A DNA stretch of 64,000 nt from the NCBI GenBank assembly GCA_004010535.1, contig RQYE01000002.1:1-64000 (forward strand), written 5' to 3'. The DNA is from Coriobacteriales bacterium OH1046. Its GTDB lineage: Bacteria; Actinomycetota; Coriobacteriia; Coriobacteriales; Atopobiaceae. A program made the position numbers and the translations under genes. Shown here piece by piece: positions 8,783 through 17,311 of the stretch; position 1 is the first letter of the stretch; each line of letters starts with the position of its first letter. Under the pieces are notes generated by a model, which ran no database searches, was not told the DNA's origin, and saw only the letters and a list, made by a program, of their open reading frames with translations.

Positions 8783-9691
8783 ATGCGCCCTCCTGCTCCC
8801 CTGCGGCGCGGGCAAGGCGCGCTGCGCTACCGCATCCAGATGGTGATCGCGCTCGCCGTCTGCCTTGCCGGCATCCTTTTGATCAGCTATCCGTTCGTGA
8901 GCAACCTCCTCAACCAGATCGCGCAGGACAAGATCAGCGATAACCAGATAGCGGCGGTCGGCGTCCTGAACGAGGAGGATCTGTCCGCCGAGAGAACAGC
9001 GGCTCTCGACTACAACGAGCGCCTCCTCGACGGGAGCGTCAAGGTGGTCGACCCGTTCGATGAGAACGACAGCGCTCCCGGCAACGACGAGTACGAGGCC
9101 GTCCTGAATGTCGTCGGCGACGGCGTGATGGGCCGTCTGGCCATCCCCTCCATCGCTGTAGACCTGCCCATATACCATTACACGACCGAAGATGTGCTCG
9201 CCCATGGCGTCGGCCATCTGCCGGAGACCTCCCTGCCGATAGGAGGCGCGCCCGCGCATTGCGTCCTCGCCGGGCATACGGGCCTGCCGACTGCGGAGAT
9301 ATTCAACCGGCTCGACGAGATCGAGGTCGGCGACTGGTTCGTCATCCAAGTGCTCGGCGAGGACCATGCGTACCGTGTGACCGCGATCGAGACTGTTCTG
9401 CCCGAGCAGGTCGAGAGCCTTGCCGTCGATCCCGGACGCGATCTCGTCACGCTCGTCACCTGCACCCCCTACGGGGTGAACACGCACCGCCTGCTCGTGC
9501 ATGCCGAGCGCTGCGACGTTCCGCCCGAGTGGTCTGATGGCAGCGGTCCGGTCGTCCGGTCGGTGGAGACCATCATCCCCGAGGGGCCGCCCCTGTGGCT
9601 CTACTCGCTTGCAGGCGCTGCCATCGCCGTGGCGATCGCCATCGTGGTCCTCATCGTTATCAGGCGGAGGAGGCGGCGCCGTGAGGATTAG
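8783..9691 (+). CDS. Class C (pilus) sortase 1
   Basis: A 302-residue membrane transpeptidase. It has an N-terminal membrane segment (about 18-38), the sortase beta-barrel with catalytic His in AGHTGLP (His about 165) and Cys in TLVTCTPYG (Cys about 227) followed by an Arg (THRLLVH), then a second C-terminal membrane segment and an RRRRRR-rich tail. Two membrane segments and the TLxTC-TPYG signature fit class C pilus-polymerising sortases. ATG 8783 is preferred because GCAGGAGGG lies just upstream; an ATG at 8738 lacks this. It overlaps the second sortase by 11 bases. It probably polymerises the LPTTG pilin. Confidence 0.92.
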   Translation: MRPPAPLRRGQGALRYRIQMVIALAVCLAGILLISYPFVSNLLNQIAQDKISDNQIAAVGVLNEEDLSAERTAALDYNERLLDGSVKVVDPFDENDSAPGNDEYEAVLNVVGDGVMGRLAIPSIAVDLPIYHYTTEDVLAHGVGHLPETSLPIGGAPAHCVLAGHTGLPTAEIFNRLDEIEVGDWFVIQVLGEDHAYRVTAIETVLPEQVESLAVDPGRDLVTLVTCTPYGVNTHRLLVHAERCDVPPEWSDGSGPVVRSVETIIPEGPPLWLYSLAGAAIAVAIAIVVLIVIRRRRRRRED

Positions 9692-10649
9692 GCGCGTCTC
9701 GGCGGGTTCCATCATAGGCACCCTCATGTTCTTGGCGGGAGCCTTCATCTTCCTTCTGCCCGGATTCGACGTCCTGCGCCTTCAGCGGGGGTACGACCGG
9801 GAGCTGGAGAGCTTTCTCGGTAGGGACAGTCTCACGCTGCGGGAGGATGCGGAGCCCAGTGCTGCGGAAACGATGCCCGATGACGATGCCTATCGCTTCC
9901 TCCTCTCCTACAACGAGCACGTTATCGGCGGGACCGCCGGGGCCGTGAACGACCCTTGGGGGCTCGGCAGCGACACGGATGCCCTCGAGAGTGTGGGCAT
10001 CCGTGATGCAGTGGTGGGCGTGCTGCGTGTGGAGCGCCTCAATCTCGAGGTGCCGATATTCCTCGGCGCATCATACGATCATATGGAACGCGGATGCGCC
10101 ATCATCTCGGGGACGTCTGCCCCGCTCGGACAGCCTACCTCGAACGTCGTGATAGCGGGGCATCGGGGGACGCTCTTCAGGGATATCGAGGACATCCAGC
10201 CGGGGGATACGCTCACCATCGAGACCAGATGGGAGACGTTGTCGTATCGGGCCGTGGAATCGCGCATCATCTCGCCGAACGATGCCGAGGCGATCGCGAT
10301 ACAGAACGGTCACGATATCGTCACCGTCCTCACCTGCCACCCCTATGGGTACAGCCTTCAGCGCTACCTGGTGTTCTTCGAACGGGTCCAGCCAGGCTCG
10401 GCGGGCGGGACGGGGGAGTTGGATGGCGGCGGGTTCGACAGCTTGGCTCCTTTCAGTCCGGTCAGGGCGATTTCCGAGGCTCTCGCCCCCTGCGATTCGA
10501 TCCAGCTGCGCGCCGAGCGCTGGTTGAGAGTGGCGGGGTTTGCCCTGCTCGTTCTCATTCCGACGCTACGCCTCCTGACGGCGTGCCGGCCCCGTCGGCA
10601 TAAGAGGGTGGCTGCGCATAGCGCGGAACGGAGAAGGCAGTCGGGCTGA
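9681..10649 (+). CDS. Class C (pilus) sortase 2
   Basis: A 322-residue sortase starting at GTG 9681 within the end of sortase 1; GGAGGAGG at 9666-9673 is the ribosome site. It has an N-terminal membrane segment, the catalytic His in AGHRGTLF (His about 161), Cys in TVLTCHPYGYS (Cys about 219) and Arg in LQRYLVFFER, then a C-terminal hydrophobic segment (WLRVAGFALLVLIPTLRLL) and a basic tail. It is clearly diverged from sortase 1. Two sortases with two substrates carrying different anchors (LPGTA and LPTTG) suggest some division of labour, but which enzyme serves which substrate cannot be read from sequence. Confidence 0.92.
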   Translation: MRIRRVSAGSIIGTLMFLAGAFIFLLPGFDVLRLQRGYDRELESFLGRDSLTLREDAEPSAAETMPDDDAYRFLLSYNEHVIGGTAGAVNDPWGLGSDTDALESVGIRDAVVGVLRVERLNLEVPIFLGASYDHMERGCAIISGTSAPLGQPTSNVVIAGHRGTLFRDIEDIQPGDTLTIETRWETLSYRAVESRIISPNDAEAIAIQNGHDIVTVLTCHPYGYSLQRYLVFFERVQPGSAGGTGELDGGGFDSLAPFSPVRAISEALAPCDSIQLRAERWLRVAGFALLVLIPTLRLLTACRPRRHKRVAAHSAERRRQSG

Positions 10650-10703
10650 GTTGACCTGGTGTGGTAGAACACGGGTATTTTCTGCTATACTCGCTTGTGC
10701 TAC

Positions 10704-10778
10704 GTCCCCATCGTCTAGCGGCTAGGACATCGCCCTTTCAAGGCGGCAACCGGGGTTCGATTCCCCGTGGGGGCACCA
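10704..10778 (+). tRNA. tRNA-Glu (anticodon TTC)
   Basis: A full cloverleaf. The acceptor stem GTCCCCA pairs with TGGGGGC (one T-G wobble). The D arm has TCTAGCGGCTAGGA, the anticodon loop CTTTCAA gives TTC, the T loop is GGTTCGATTCC, and the CCA end is encoded (10776-10778). Confidence 0.97.
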
Positions 10779-10800
10779 CCACTCGATACTGATGCCACCC

Positions 10801-10867
10801 GTGACAAGGGGACAGGTCATTTGTCACGCCCGCAAGAGGCATGACAAATGACCTGTCCCCTTGTCAT
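10801..10867. repeat. 67-bp palindromic repeat, copy 1 (GACAAGGGGACAGGTCA family)
   Basis: Two nearly perfect 27-base arms (10801-10827 and 10841-10867) containing GACAAGGGGACAGGTCA are separated by GCCCGCAAGAGGC. A further partial copy, TGTCCCCTTGTCAG, follows at 10867-10880. The element resembles REP sequences mobilised by REP-associated tyrosine transposases, but no transposase is in the window. Copy 2 lies in the same orientation at 12596. Confidence 0.9.
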
Positions 10868-11193
10868 GTCCCCTTGTCAGAGGCTGTATCGAAGCCCCCC
10901 TTGCACATGATTCAACCGAGCTCAGTGGGCTTATGGTAATCCGGAGCGTGCTGCATGATGATACCGTAGGACGCTATCTGCGCAAATACCGCTCAAGAAC
11001 ATCCCGAGCGGGGAGGGGCATTACCATAAGTTCCCCCTGCTCGGAATGCCGCCTGTTCGATCCGCCTAGGAAGGCATCCCGAATCACGGCCACAGGCTCT
11101 TTCGCCGGGGTCGGGGGTTTTCAATATGGCCCCGCCACCGTGCGCCTGCCACGTAGCTGTGGGACGGCAGCTTTCGCTGTAAAAATGTGCGGT
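10868..11193. other. Non-coding stretch between repeat and ATPase gene
   Basis: No gene can be supported here. The stretch holds an 11-bp inverted repeat, CTTATGGTAAT (10930-10940) and ATTACCATAAG (11020-11030), about 80 bases apart. It is the 3' flank of the leftward ATPase gene. Confidence 0.5.
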
Positions 11194-12462
11194 CTATGGC
11201 TCCAAGCACCCGAGGGGAACCACCCAAACGCCGTCAGCGCGCTTATAGGCGACGCCGGTGGCCGAGAGAACCATGAGGAATTCCGGCCCGCGCCCCTCCA
11301 CTTTTGCAGCCAGTCGCCTGAGATGCTCCGCCCCCTCATCAATCGAATCCTCGCTCGCCAGCTTGACTTCGACTGCCGCCCACGCGCCTCCGCGCAGACG
11401 AAGGACGGCATCCGCCTCAAGACCTCCGGAGTCCCGATAGTGGCGAACCTCTCCATGCAGGGCCTCGGTAAAGATGCGCAGATCCCTCACGCACAGGGAC
11501 TCGAAGAGCAATCCGAAGGTCTTGAGGTCGGCAAGGAGATCACCCGGCCCCAAGCCTAACGCCGCGCAGGAGATGGAAGGATCGACGAGATGCCGTGTCT
11601 CCGAGGTCCGCACGGCGGTTTTAGAGCGCAGGTTGGGATTCCATGCCGCGAGGTTCTCCACAACGTAGAGCCTTTCGAGGGCGTTGAGGTAGGAAGCTAT
11701 GGTGTCTACGTCCATGGCATCGTTGTCGTTGGCAATCATGTCCTTGCGGATCGTCGCTATCGGCATCTCGGATGAGACTGCCCGCGCTAGCGAGCGCATG
11801 AGCCTTCTGACCCTCTCAGGATTCCTCTTGTTCTTGAGGACTCGCTTGAGATCGTCCTCCACGAGGCCATTATAGAAGATATATGCCTGCTCCAGAGCTG
11901 CATCGTCGGCGAGCCCGAGTGCGGAGGGCCAACCGCCTCGGCAGGTGAGGAAGGCGTAGTCTCGAAATCCGAGCCTCGACTGGGCGGGTCCTGGGGTCTC
12001 ACCCGAGAAGAGCCGGCTGAGAGAGATGCCCCCCGTGCTGTCGTCAGACTCCCAAAGGCTCATGGGGCGCATGATCATGGGCGTGATGCGGCCTATGCCG
12101 CTATGCTCGCGCGCGTCGTCATCGTCATCCAATGGGGTAGCCGAACCTGTGATGATGAACTGCCCCATCTTGTCGCGGTGATCCACCTCGTAGCGAATCT
12201 GATCCCAGATGAACGGGACGACCTGCCATTCGTCGATGAGCTTGGGGCTTTCTCCTGCAAGGAAGAGCTCTGGAGCGTTTTTTGCCAGAGCGATCTGCTG
12301 TGCGCTCGTCGACCTGTCCTGAAGGTATGCGGCGCTCTTCGCGACTTGCTCGGCAGTAGTGGACTTACCACACCATTTAGGACCTTTGATCCATACCGCA
12401 CCGCAACTCCTCAGTTTGAAGGCGAGCGTTTGGTCCGCTATGCGAGGATAATATCTCTCCAT
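11194..12462 (-). CDS. AAA-family ATPase with C-terminal DUF4143 domain
   Basis: A 422-residue protein with Walker A motif GPKWCGKST (about 27-35), a Walker B-like KLIDEWQ (about 74-80) and sensor-like ITGSATP (about 104-110). The C-terminal half is the DUF4143 region, a nuclease-like fold in this large family of ATPases common in gut anaerobes; GLEADAVLRLRGGAWAAVEVKL resembles the DxxExK core of PD-(D/E)XK nucleases. The cellular role is unknown. The gene stands alone, is bracketed by direct copies of a 67-bp palindromic repeat, and reads opposite to its neighbours, which fits a recently inserted module. The upstream region is AT-rich. Confidence 0.9.
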   Translation of the reverse strand: MERYYPRIADQTLAFKLRSCGAVWIKGPKWCGKSTTAEQVAKSAAYLQDRSTSAQQIALAKNAPELFLAGESPKLIDEWQVVPFIWDQIRYEVDHRDKMGQFIITGSATPLDDDDDAREHSGIGRITPMIMRPMSLWESDDSTGGISLSRLFSGETPGPAQSRLGFRDYAFLTCRGGWPSALGLADDAALEQAYIFYNGLVEDDLKRVLKNKRNPERVRRLMRSLARAVSSEMPIATIRKDMIANDNDAMDVDTIASYLNALERLYVVENLAAWNPNLRSKTAVRTSETRHLVDPSISCAALGLGPGDLLADLKTFGLLFESLCVRDLRIFTEALHGEVRHYRDSGGLEADAVLRLRGGAWAAVEVKLASEDSIDEGAEHLRRLAAKVEGRGPEFLMVLSATGVAYKRADGVWVVPLGCLEP

Positions 12463-12769
12463 TCGATCCCCTTCTATTCTTTCGGTATATTATAGATTAA
12501 AAATTCGGTTAAAAAATGATAATTCTTTCTACAGTTTGACGAGAGGCGCCATCTCCAGGGGTGTGACAGGTGTGGCAAGAAAACGAAACGTGAACGTGAC
12601 AAGGGGACAGGTCATTTGTCACGCTCGCAAGAGGCGTGACAAATGACCTGTCCCCTTGTCACGTGCCTTGGCGCGACGACCGCTGGGGACCGCTTTGCCT
12701 CCCGCTACGCCGTGCTACCATTGCCTGTGCAAAACCAACCGATCGAGCGCTCGATTCTAGGAGAAGTGT
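12463..12769. other. Promoter region between the DUF4143 ATPase and the ABC transporter
   Basis: An AT-rich patch (about 12480-12535), likely carrying the leftward ATPase promoter, is followed by repeat copy 2 (12596-12662) and the leader of the ABC transporter gene. I see no small gene here. Confidence 0.5.
12596..12662. repeat. 67-bp palindromic repeat, copy 2
   Basis: It has the same arms as copy 1 at 10801 (27 bases each, 12596-12622 and 12636-12662) and the loop GCTCGCAAGAGGC, which differs from copy 1 by one base. It is in the same orientation, so the two copies are direct repeats around the DUF4143 ATPase gene. Confidence 0.9.
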
Positions 12770-14575
12770 ATGTCGCAACGCAGCGCTGCGCCCCTGCCCG
12801 GCTCGCTTGTGCGCCGAACCCTCCACCGCTTCTGGTGGGTCACCAAGAAGAAGCCCTTCGCCGCGTTCATGGCGGTGTTCACGTCCGTCGCCTATACGGC
12901 GCTGCTCACCTATGCCAACACGTGGATGATGGGCAGGATCGTCGACCGCGTGCAGGCCGAGCCCGTCTCGGCCGATCAGGTCCTCGCCGTGTTCGGACCC
13001 TACGTGCTGGCCCTGCTCGCCATCAATGCCGTAGGGCAGGCGTGCTCCAAGCTGCAGGACTGGTCGGTCATGGAACTCGAGCTCAACGGCAACTACCATC
13101 TGGCGCGCCTCTGCTTCGATACGCTCTCCAACCAGTCGATGACCTTCCACACGAGCCGGTTCGGCGGTGCGCTCGTCAGCCAGACCAGCCGGTTCATGAG
13201 CGGCTATACCGGGCTCGTGGATGTGGTGGTGTATTCGCTCATCCCCACCATCGCGAGCATCATCTGCACCATCATCACCTTAGCGCCCGTGGCCCCGCTC
13301 TTCGTCATGATCCTTTTCGCGCTGCTCATATTCTACGTGGTGGTAGCCTACATCATGTACCAGCGTATCCTTCCCCTCTCGGCTGCCACATCCACTGCCC
13401 AGAACACGCTCTCGGGCGTGCTGTCCGATGCCGTGACCAATATCCTCGCCGTCAAGACCTACGGCCGCGAGGACCACGAGCGGGGGCTGTTCGACGCCGC
13501 CGACAAAGACGCCATGGCAGCCGAGAAGCGCTCGATGGACGCCATGATGCGCCGAGGCGCCATGACGTCTGCGCTTATCACCGTCATCATGCTGGTGACT
13601 TCGATTTTCGTGGTGGGCGGCAACGCTTGGTACGGTATCTCCGCCGGCACGCTCGTGATGATGTTCTCCTACACCTATCAGCTCTCCATGCGCTTCAACT
13701 ACATCAGCTCGATGATGCAGCGGATGAACCGCGCGGTGGGCGACGCTGCGGAGATGACGCGCATCCTCGACGAGCCGCGTTTGGTGGAGGACATGCCGGA
13801 TGCGGAGCCGCTCGTGGTGCGCGAGGGTGCTATCGATTTCGAGGGCCTCTCGTTCCGCTATCTCGATGCCGCCGAGGGCGATTATGTGTTCTGCGATCTC
13901 GGTCTCCATGTTCCGGCAGGGCAGCGGGTCGGTCTTGTGGGCCGCAGCGGATCAGGCAAGACCACGCTCACCAAACTGCTGCTGCGCCTAGCCGATGTGC
14001 AGGAGGGCCGCGTGCTCGTGGACGGCCAGGATATCTCCCTCTGCACGCAGCAGAGCCTGCGCCGCCAGATCGCCTATGTGCCGCAGGAGGCGCTGCTCTT
14101 CCACAGGAGCATCCGCGAGAACATCGCATACGGCAGGCCGGACGCGGCCGAGGACGAGATCCGCGAGGCGGCCCGGCTCGCCAACGCGCTCGAGTTCATC
14201 GACCGCCTGCCGGCGGGGATGGACACCATGGTGGGCGAGCGGGGCGTCAAGCTCTCCGGAGGGCAGAGGCAGCGCGTGGCGATCGCCCGAGCGATGCTGG
14301 CCGACTGCCCGATCCTCGTGCTCGATGAGGCTACTTCGGCGCTCGACTCCGAGTCCGAGGCCGCCGTGCAGGGCGCGCTCGAGAACCTGATGCGCGGACG
14401 TACGAGCATCGTGGTGGCGCACCGCCTCTCCACCGTGGCCTCGCTCGACCGCATCGTCGTGATCGAGGGTGGCGCCATCGTGGAGGACGGAACGCATGCC
14501 GAGCTTTCCCGCGCGGGCGGCGTCTACGGGACCCTCTGGGACCGCCAGACCGGGGCGTTTTTGGAGGCTGAATGA
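12770..14575 (+). CDS. ABC transporter, fused permease and ATP-binding protein (exporter type)
   Basis: A 601-residue half-transporter. Residues about 1-320 hold six membrane helices of the ABC exporter fold. Residues about 340-600 are the nucleotide-binding domain, with Walker A GRSGSGKTT (about 392), Q-loop YVPQEALLF, signature LSGGQRQRVAIARAML (about 496) and Walker B ILVLDEATSALD, then H-loop VAHRLST. GGAG precedes the ATG. Such proteins homodimerise or pair with a second half-transporter; none is adjacent, so a homodimer is likely. The substrate (drug, lipid or peptide) cannot be told from sequence. Confidence 0.93.
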   Translation: MSQRSAAPLPGSLVRRTLHRFWWVTKKKPFAAFMAVFTSVAYTALLTYANTWMMGRIVDRVQAEPVSADQVLAVFGPYVLALLAINAVGQACSKLQDWSVMELELNGNYHLARLCFDTLSNQSMTFHTSRFGGALVSQTSRFMSGYTGLVDVVVYSLIPTIASIICTIITLAPVAPLFVMILFALLIFYVVVAYIMYQRILPLSAATSTAQNTLSGVLSDAVTNILAVKTYGREDHERGLFDAADKDAMAAEKRSMDAMMRRGAMTSALITVIMLVTSIFVVGGNAWYGISAGTLVMMFSYTYQLSMRFNYISSMMQRMNRAVGDAAEMTRILDEPRLVEDMPDAEPLVVREGAIDFEGLSFRYLDAAEGDYVFCDLGLHVPAGQRVGLVGRSGSGKTTLTKLLLRLADVQEGRVLVDGQDISLCTQQSLRRQIAYVPQEALLFHRSIRENIAYGRPDAAEDEIREAARLANALEFIDRLPAGMDTMVGERGVKLSGGQRQRVAIARAMLADCPILVLDEATSALDSESEAAVQGALENLMRGRTSIVVAHRLSTVASLDRIVVIEGGAIVEDGTHAELSRAGGVYGTLWDRQTGAFLEAE

Positions 14576-14953
14576 GCAACGCCAGATCACCGGCTCGTAT
14601 CCGCCCATGAGCTCATCGACTTTAGCGCTTTCCGAGACCGTGCCTATGAGCAATTCGGAGTTGTAGGAAGATCTGGCGCTTGCTCTCCGCGTCGCATGCG
14701 CGGGCGGATCGATTTCCGCAGGTAGATCGAGCTCTGCAGACTGCGCTTCCATGAAGGGGGTCGGCAATCTTCCTACAACTCCGAATGTACGGTCTTCAAA
14801 GCTGCCGCAAACCCTGTCCGAGGCGTCCGGTCGAGCTCGAGCGCGTCCAAAAGCTTGTTGCCGAAAGGTTCTTGGCGAGGCGCTGGGGCGGCAGCTGTAT
14901 GCTACGAGGTGCGTGCGTTCGAACCGTTGGACCCCGTCGGCCCTGGAGGGAAC
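14576..14953. repeat. Non-coding region with two nested inverted repeats
   Basis: A perfect 20-bp inverted repeat, ATTCGGAGTTGTAGGAAGAT (14653-14672) with its complement at 14767-14786, is overlapped by a second pair: GAGCAACGCCAGATC (from 14574) and GATCTGGCGCTTGCTC (14670-14685). The latter includes the last bases of the ABC transporter gene. No ORF with a ribosome site lies inside. It may be an insertion scar or a small repeat element. Confidence 0.6.
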
Positions 14954-15472
14954 ATGCTGGATGCGCTGAGGTGCAGATTCGAAGCGAATAGGGAACGTCA
15001 TGAGGGTTTGAGCTGGGATGACGTGGAGCAGTGCCTCGCAGGCAATCCCTCGGCGCTTGAAACGCTCCGCATTATGGAGGAAACGGGCGGGGAGCCGGAC
15101 GCCCTCCTATTCCCCAACGGCTCGATCGCCCTCTGCGATTGTTCGAAGGAGTCGCCTTCCGGACGCAGGAGCCTCTGCTACGACGAGGCTGCACGGGCGG
15201 GGAGGAAGAGGAACCCGCCCCGATCGAGCGTCGAGGAGCAGGTGCGGCATATGGGCGCGTACGTCATGGATGAGGCCCAGTATCGCTACCTTCAGACGCT
15301 CGGAGAGTTCGACTTGAAGACCTCCAGTTGGATATCCACTCCGGCAGAGATTCGGAAGCTGGGTGGCGCGCTCTTCTGCGAGCGTCGCTACGGCGCCGTG
15401 TTCACGTTCCACAACGGAGCGGATTCCTACTATGGATCACGAGGGTGGAGGGCGGTCCTCATCTTGAGATAG
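14954..15472 (+). CDS. DUF4256 family protein
   Basis: A 172-residue cytoplasmic protein that matches the DUF4256 pattern along its length: an N-terminal LRCRFEANRERHEGLSW, the METGGEPD-like EETGGEPDALLF, CSKESPSGRRSLCYD, EAQYRYLQTLGEFDLKTSSWISTP, and IRKLGGALFCERRYGAVFTFHNGADSYY. Members are widespread and uncharacterised. ATG 14954 is chosen since it sits just after TGGAGGG and matches the usual family N-terminus; longer in-frame starts upstream run into the inverted-repeat region. The gene stands alone. Confidence 0.88.
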   Translation: MLDALRCRFEANRERHEGLSWDDVEQCLAGNPSALETLRIMEETGGEPDALLFPNGSIALCDCSKESPSGRRSLCYDEAARAGRKRNPPRSSVEEQVRHMGAYVMDEAQYRYLQTLGEFDLKTSSWISTPAEIRKLGGALFCERRYGAVFTFHNGADSYYGSRGWRAVLILR

Positions 15473-15686
15473 CGTGCTGCCGAGACGAACGGCGTCGTTC
15501 GGCTTTGCGGGGGGCACCGAGGAGATGCCTCTGCGGCGTATGTTCAACACCATCGAATATGTTATATATATAGATATTATGGGGAGGAAGTATGTAGAAA
15601 CCTGCTCGCACGCTCCCCGTAGGTGCGGCCGGCAGATCGGCCGCAAGGATCGGCATTCCGGCAGTGCATGGGGAAAGGAGTGTTGA

Positions 15687-17183
15687 ATGGCTGAGTTCGA
15701 TCTTATCGCCGCAACAGGTTGTCCTACGGGCATCGCGCACACCTTCATGGCCAAGGAGGCGCTCGAGAAGGCAGCTAAGGCCAGGGGGCTCGCCATCAAA
15801 GTCGAGACCCACGGCCAAGTCGGCATCGAGAACGAGGTGACCCCCGCAGAGATCAAGGCGGCCAAGGCGGTCATCATCGCGGCGGATAAAGATGTCCAGG
15901 CCGAGCGCTTTGCTGGCAAGCCCCTCGTTTCCGTTGGTGTTACCGCCGCCATCAAGGATGCCAACGCCCTCATCGACAAGGCGCTCGCCGCCAAAGCCTC
16001 CGGCACGCTTTCCGCCGAGGTCGCTTCCGCAGCCGCAGATGACTCCGCCGCCGAGAAGGAATCCATCGGGCACGTCATCTACAAGCACCTGATGAACGGC
16101 GTATCCCACATGCTGGTCTTCGTCGTCGCGGGAGGCGTCCTCACGGCGGTCTCCTTCCTGTGGGGCATCACATCCTTCGATTCCACGGCGGCCGATTACA
16201 ACAGCTTCGCCGCATGCCTCAAGATCGTCGGCGGAATAGCCATGGGCCTTATGGTGCCCGTGCTCTCCGCCTATATCGCCGAGTCCATCGGCAAGCGTCC
16301 GGCACTCGTTCCCGGTTTCGTCGCCGGCATGATCGCCATCCAGGGGCTGCCGGTGAATGCTGCCACAGGCCTTATCGATGCGGGCGGATCCGGCGTCGGT
16401 TTCGGTTTTCTGGGAGGTATCGTCGGCGGCTTCATCGCCGGCTACGTCATCCTGGGCCTCGAGAAGCTCCTTGTCGGGCTTCCCAAGAACCTCGACGGCC
16501 TCAAGGCGATCTTCTTGTACCCGTTGCTCTCCACGCTTGTCGTCGGCCTCATCATGTTGGGCATCTCCGGACCCATGGCGGCGATCAACACGGCGATGAT
16601 GGATTTCCTGAAGGGACTCTCCTCCTCCGGCCCGATCGTCCTCGGCCTGGCAATCGGCTGCATGTGCGCGTTCGATATGGGCGGCCCCGTGAATAAGGCC
16701 GCCTACGTTACCGGCACCGCGCTGCTCACCGAGGCGCTCACTGCCGGCGTGGGCACCGAGACCTACAACTTCGGCACCAACTTCATGGCCGCCGTTTCCG
16801 CAGCGTGCATCGTCCCACCGCTGATCACCACCTTCGCGGTCATCGTGGGCAAGAAGTATTTCTCGCAAGAGGACCACGATGCGGGCATCGTCAACTTCAT
16901 CCTGGGCTCCACCCACATCACCGAGGGGGCCATTCCCTTCATGACGAAGAACATCTGGCCCGTCATGCCCATCATGATGCTCGGCTCCTCCATCGCCGCC
17001 ATCTTGACCATCTTCTTCGGCGTCCACGACCCCGCCCCGCATGGGGGCTTTTTGGTCCTGCCCGTCGTCGAGGGCGGCGGCCTCTGGGTGCTTGCCATCC
17101 TGATCGGCGCTCTTGCAGGCGGTGTCCTGTTCGTCGCCTTCAAGAAGTACGACTACGATAAGAACGGCCGGAAGGTCCAGTAG
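15687..17183 (+). CDS. fruA: PTS fructose-specific EIIBC component
   Basis: A 498-residue fructose-family PTS permease. The N-terminal IIB domain (1-~100) has the phosphocysteine in ATGCPTGIAHT (Cys12); the IIC domain (~130-498) has about 8-10 membrane segments and the family signatures FDMGGPVNKAAY and HITEGAIPF. It imports and phosphorylates fructose to fructose-1-phosphate. The IIA domain seen in many FruA proteins is missing, so IIA must come from elsewhere. A GGAAAGGAG site precedes the ATG. A terminator separates it from the 1-phosphofructokinase gene 130 bases on, so that gene may have its own promoter or depend on readthrough. Confidence 0.95.
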   Translation: MAEFDLIAATGCPTGIAHTFMAKEALEKAAKARGLAIKVETHGQVGIENEVTPAEIKAAKAVIIAADKDVQAERFAGKPLVSVGVTAAIKDANALIDKALAAKASGTLSAEVASAAADDSAAEKESIGHVIYKHLMNGVSHMLVFVVAGGVLTAVSFLWGITSFDSTAADYNSFAACLKIVGGIAMGLMVPVLSAYIAESIGKRPALVPGFVAGMIAIQGLPVNAATGLIDAGGSGVGFGFLGGIVGGFIAGYVILGLEKLLVGLPKNLDGLKAIFLYPLLSTLVVGLIMLGISGPMAAINTAMMDFLKGLSSSGPIVLGLAIGCMCAFDMGGPVNKAAYVTGTALLTEALTAGVGTETYNFGTNFMAAVSAACIVPPLITTFAVIVGKKYFSQEDHDAGIVNFILGSTHITEGAIPFMTKNIWPVMPIMMLGSSIAAILTIFFGVHDPAPHGGFLVLPVVEGGGLWVLAILIGALAGGVLFVAFKKYDYDKNGRKVQ

Positions 17184-17205
17184 GCGCCCCTGTTTCTGCA
17201 TCCTT

Positions 17206-17237
17206 AAGACCCGGTGCTTCCGCATCGGGTCTTTCTT
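17206..17237 (+). terminator. Intrinsic terminator after fruA
   Basis: The stem AAGACCCG (17206-17213) pairs with CGGGTCTT (17226-17233), extended by inner pairs, and is followed by TTCTT. It lies between fruA and the kinase gene and could attenuate the latter. Confidence 0.75.
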
Positions 17238-17311
17238 GTGCGCTGTCGGGCCCATCTCATCTCGGTCCGGCGGGTACGATACAATGCGGCCAGCCGCCGA
17301 GAGGAGCATCC

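Noticed and set aside
10861-11559. 232-codon rightward open frame overlapping the ATPase gene
   Set aside because: It starts inside the palindromic repeat and ends antisense to the DUF4143 ATPase; no recognisable content.
10801-12662. CRISPR array from repeated palindromes
   Set aside because: Only two copies 1.8 kb apart with a gene between them; no regular spacers and no cas genes.
13988-15001. 337-codon leftward open frame spanning the nested inverted repeats
   Set aside because: A middle stretch (SELLIGTVSESAKVDELMGGYEP) looks protein-like, but the frame continues antisense into the ABC transporter and has no start signal. It could at most be a tiny remnant.
15459-17309. 616-codon leftward open frame opposite the fructose PTS gene
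   Set aside because: Low-complexity Gly/Asp/Gln-rich translation, antisense to FruA, no start signal.
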